From NCBI GenBank assembly GCA_003833135.1, contig QZLH01000296.1, positions 40,857 to 104,856 of the forward strand: a DNA stretch of 64,000 nucleotides. Reading direction: 5' to 3'. The notes beneath the pieces are model-generated. The model saw only the letters and a list, made by a program, of their open reading frames with translations, made no database searches and was not told the DNA's origin. The position numbers were made by a program, and so were the translations under genes. The DNA comes from Oehlia diaphana. Taxonomy: Eukaryota > Glomeromycota > Glomeromycetes > Glomerales > Glomeraceae. Shown here one piece after another: positions 61,592-64,000 of the stretch (position 1 is its first letter; every line of letters starts with the position of its first letter).

Positions 61592-64000
61592 TCCTACTAA
61601 TAAGTAACGTAATACTGTATTAATAAATTTTTTAATATACATTTAATATACAGTATAGGTGGTGTAAAACAATTTTTTAAATTTGAAAATAAAATAGTAG
61701 TTGAGAAAATCTTAGATTTAGTTTGACTCTAGAACTGAGCTTTGGGCCCAGTCTTAATAGAATATTTGGCTTCTAAACTAACCTTTGATTTAATTTTTGA
61801 TCTGTAATTTTGACTCAAATCATTATCTGCTATACTATTGTTGGATAAACAATATTTTAAAAAATTTACCATTCATAAAAACAAGTCTCAATACTATTAA
61901 ACTTTAATAAATAATCGAATATTTTAAATTAATAATTAAATTTACTCTAAGATCTTTTGGTACATTTTTAAAAAGAAATCAATTAAATATCCAAACAAAT
62001 GAAAAATAAAATCAAATTAATGAAATTAAAGCATCAAAAATTTAAGAACTAATGAACTTTAATCCAAATTTTTTATTCAGAAATTCTATCAAACTTGACA
62101 TTTTTAAGTACAAAAAGTTTTTCATTTAAAAATACCATTTAAACATTTTTAGTTTTTGTGACACTACTTTTATTGAAAATCCCAAATGGTGTAATAAAAA
62201 ATAAAATTGGTGTTCTACTTTACAAAACCTATTGTTAAATAAGATACACTTCATAAGCATTCAAACCAAAGTAAAAAAAGAATAAAAAGAATCAAAATTA
62301 GTAATTTTAAATAAAAAAGAACTTTTCAAAAGAAACTAAAATTTCTATCTGTTAATACAAATAAAGATTAAAACTATATCTAAAATTAAAAAGTTAACCT
62401 TTTATTAGTTTAAACTAACAGTTTCAGAAAATCCACATAGGAGTTTTTTTGGGAAATCGGTATTTGAAAAATTTCTAAATAAGCTATAGAAATAGGATTA
62501 ATAATAGGAAAATACCAATAAATTACTTGAAGTTCATTTATGAATAATGGCAAATATTATATCTTATCCAATATAATTATAATTACATTCAATATAAATA
62601 TTATAATATTTGGCAATTCAAATTTTAATTTCACAAAAATATATAATATACAATAATAAGCAAAAATATAATAAAAAAATAAATAAAAAACTTTTATAAT
62701 AATTATAATAATTAGAATCTTATTTTAATAAATACTATTAAATTATTATAAAATGTTTTAATATTAAAGAATTTATATTTCTGGAAATATAAAGTAAAAT
62801 TCAATATAATTTTAAAAGGTTACTATATATACAAATCCTAGTGAAAAGAATAGCAGTTTTTTTAATATTATAAATGCAATTTATAGTAAAATGTGAAATT
62901 TTTATCTATTTTCTGAAAGAGAAACAGAAAATACATATATTTCATTATTTAACTAATATTTGATATGATCATCTTTTGTATTAGTAAATACTTCAATTTA
63001 GTATTGTGTACTATTCACATCTTAACTAGCATTCTTTTATTATAATATTTTAGTATTTTTTAACTTTCTTGCCATCCAGAGGTCAGATTGAGATAAAATT
63101 AGCATTATTAGATTTCTCTTGACTATATGATTTGAATGATGGTCTTAAAATTTTTGTGTAATATCTGTACAATGTGATAGTTCAAGTATAATAATGAGTA
63201 TGATGAATTTTTATGTTGCATAAAAATAATTATTTCCAATAGCAATATAAAAGTTCAATAATATAATAAAAGACCATTATTTAAATCTCATAATTGCAAA
63301 GAATCTAATAGTTGCAATTTTATTTCAATATAAGCTTTAATTAATAATTTTTAAATTTTTTTATTTCAAACTTTCATGTCAAATTTAATTTTAATGTAAA
63401 GATTATTAGTAGTATTTCTTTGTAATGATGTAATATAACAAATACAGGTTAAATTATGAAAAATCAAGTACCAATTAGTCACCAATCAGACACCAATCAG
63501 GTAGCTAATTGGTGATTGATTGGCATTTTTACCAAATACTGTCACCAATCAGGCAGTTTGCTAACTTTGATCCAATAATCGAAAAAGGATGAAATATAGT
63601 TTATTGGAATCATCTCAACAAAACAAATCTAATAGTAGTAAAATTGTATTTCTAAGATTAATATTTAATAAAATATTAAATAAAATATACATATGTACTG
63701 ATTTTTAGAATTAGCTAAATTAAGATTTTTATAAAAATTCAATATTTTAGTAAGATTAACATTACACAAATCTAAATTAAATATGTGTTACATATTTATG
63801 TAACTCAAATTTAATAAAAAATAAAAAAAAATTTTTTAACCAATATTCAAAAGCAACGGTAATAACCACTTCTTTTTCCCCATCACTGCCCATCACTTTT
63901 CCATCATTTTTCTATTCACTTTTATTAAATGTGACAAAAAAGTTTATAAGCATATATAGCAGTTATTTTTAAGTGGTAAGTAAAAGAAAAAACTTAATAT
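61592..64000. other. Gene-free AT-rich region
   Basis: The last 2.4 kb has no convincing open frame on either strand. It is low-complexity A/T, with slightly more complex sequence near 63050-63130 and 63460-63600. Features seen are one imperfect inverted repeat (63471-63523), listed separately, and scattered short repeats. It may be intergenic space or decayed mobile DNA. Confidence 0.6.
63471..63523. repeat. Imperfect 19-base inverted repeat with CACCAATCAG direct repeats
   Basis: The arm at 63471-63489 (CCAATTAGTCACCAATCAG) and the arm at 63505-63523 (CTAATTGGTGATTGATTGG) are reverse complements at 16 of 19 positions, with a 15-base spacer that itself contains ACACCAATCAG. A further CACCAATCAGGCAG occurs at 63543-63556. 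This could be the end of a MITE-like element or a stem-loop. Confidence 0.75.

Overview
The window is nuclear DNA from an AT-rich, intron-dense fungus. Nearly every gene is broken by short GT-AG introns and the standard code is used. The gene set fits an early-diverging fungus and the composition resembles arbuscular mycorrhizal fungi (Glomeromycotina, Rhizophagus-like). That set includes the Ssz1 ribosome chaperone, a Dbp7 helicase, an AP-3 beta subunit, a RAD51B-type recombinase, an elongin-B-like protein, a TPP1-like telomere protein and a U11/U12 snRNP protein. The lineage is an inference; no rRNA or other marker is present to prove it. About 30 protein genes are packed on both strands. 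I saw no tRNA, rRNA, CRISPR array, virus or intact transposon.

Layout. 0-8.4 kb: CCT2 (5' end missing), HACD/PHS1 dehydratase, a fusion of an NTF2-like domain with Jupiter/HN1-like motifs, an OCA-type pseudophosphatase, ribosomal protein S16. 8.5-19.4 kb: arginyl-tRNA synthetase, EF-2, a conserved hypothetical, DAHP synthase, LSM4. 19.4-32.6 kb: ALG2, elongin-B-like, SSZ1, an RPUSD1-like pseudouridine synthase, TRAPP subunit Trs31, mitoribosomal mS33, RAD51B, OHCU decarboxylase, DBP7. 33.5-43.7 kb: TPP1-like, PGAP1/BST1, AP-3 beta, RPB10 with a long C-terminal tail. 43.7-48.7 kb: a sparse stretch with a decayed PNO1 exon, RPS27 and a Gln/Thr-rich protein. 48.7-61.6 kb: homogentisate dioxygenase, SNRNP25, a metallophosphoesterase, ETF-alpha, and NUP192/205. 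61.6-64 kb: gene-free AT-rich DNA with an inverted repeat.

The genes are mostly housekeeping and do not form a pathway cluster. The main theme is splicing. Two introns, in CCT2 and TRS31, carry U12-type splice signals (GTATCCTT donor, CTTAAC branch site), and the same window encodes the minor-spliceosome protein SNRNP25. Several genes also have extremely short coding exons: ATG-only first exons in EF-2 and LSM4, 6-base first exons in RPS27 and the elongin-B-like gene, and a 5-base last exon in RPS16. Other points of interest are the shelterin-type TPP1 candidate, the NTF2/Jupiter fusion and the orphan PNO1 exon.

All exon structures were read by eye from conserved protein sequence and splice consensus, so single splice sites may be off by a few bases.
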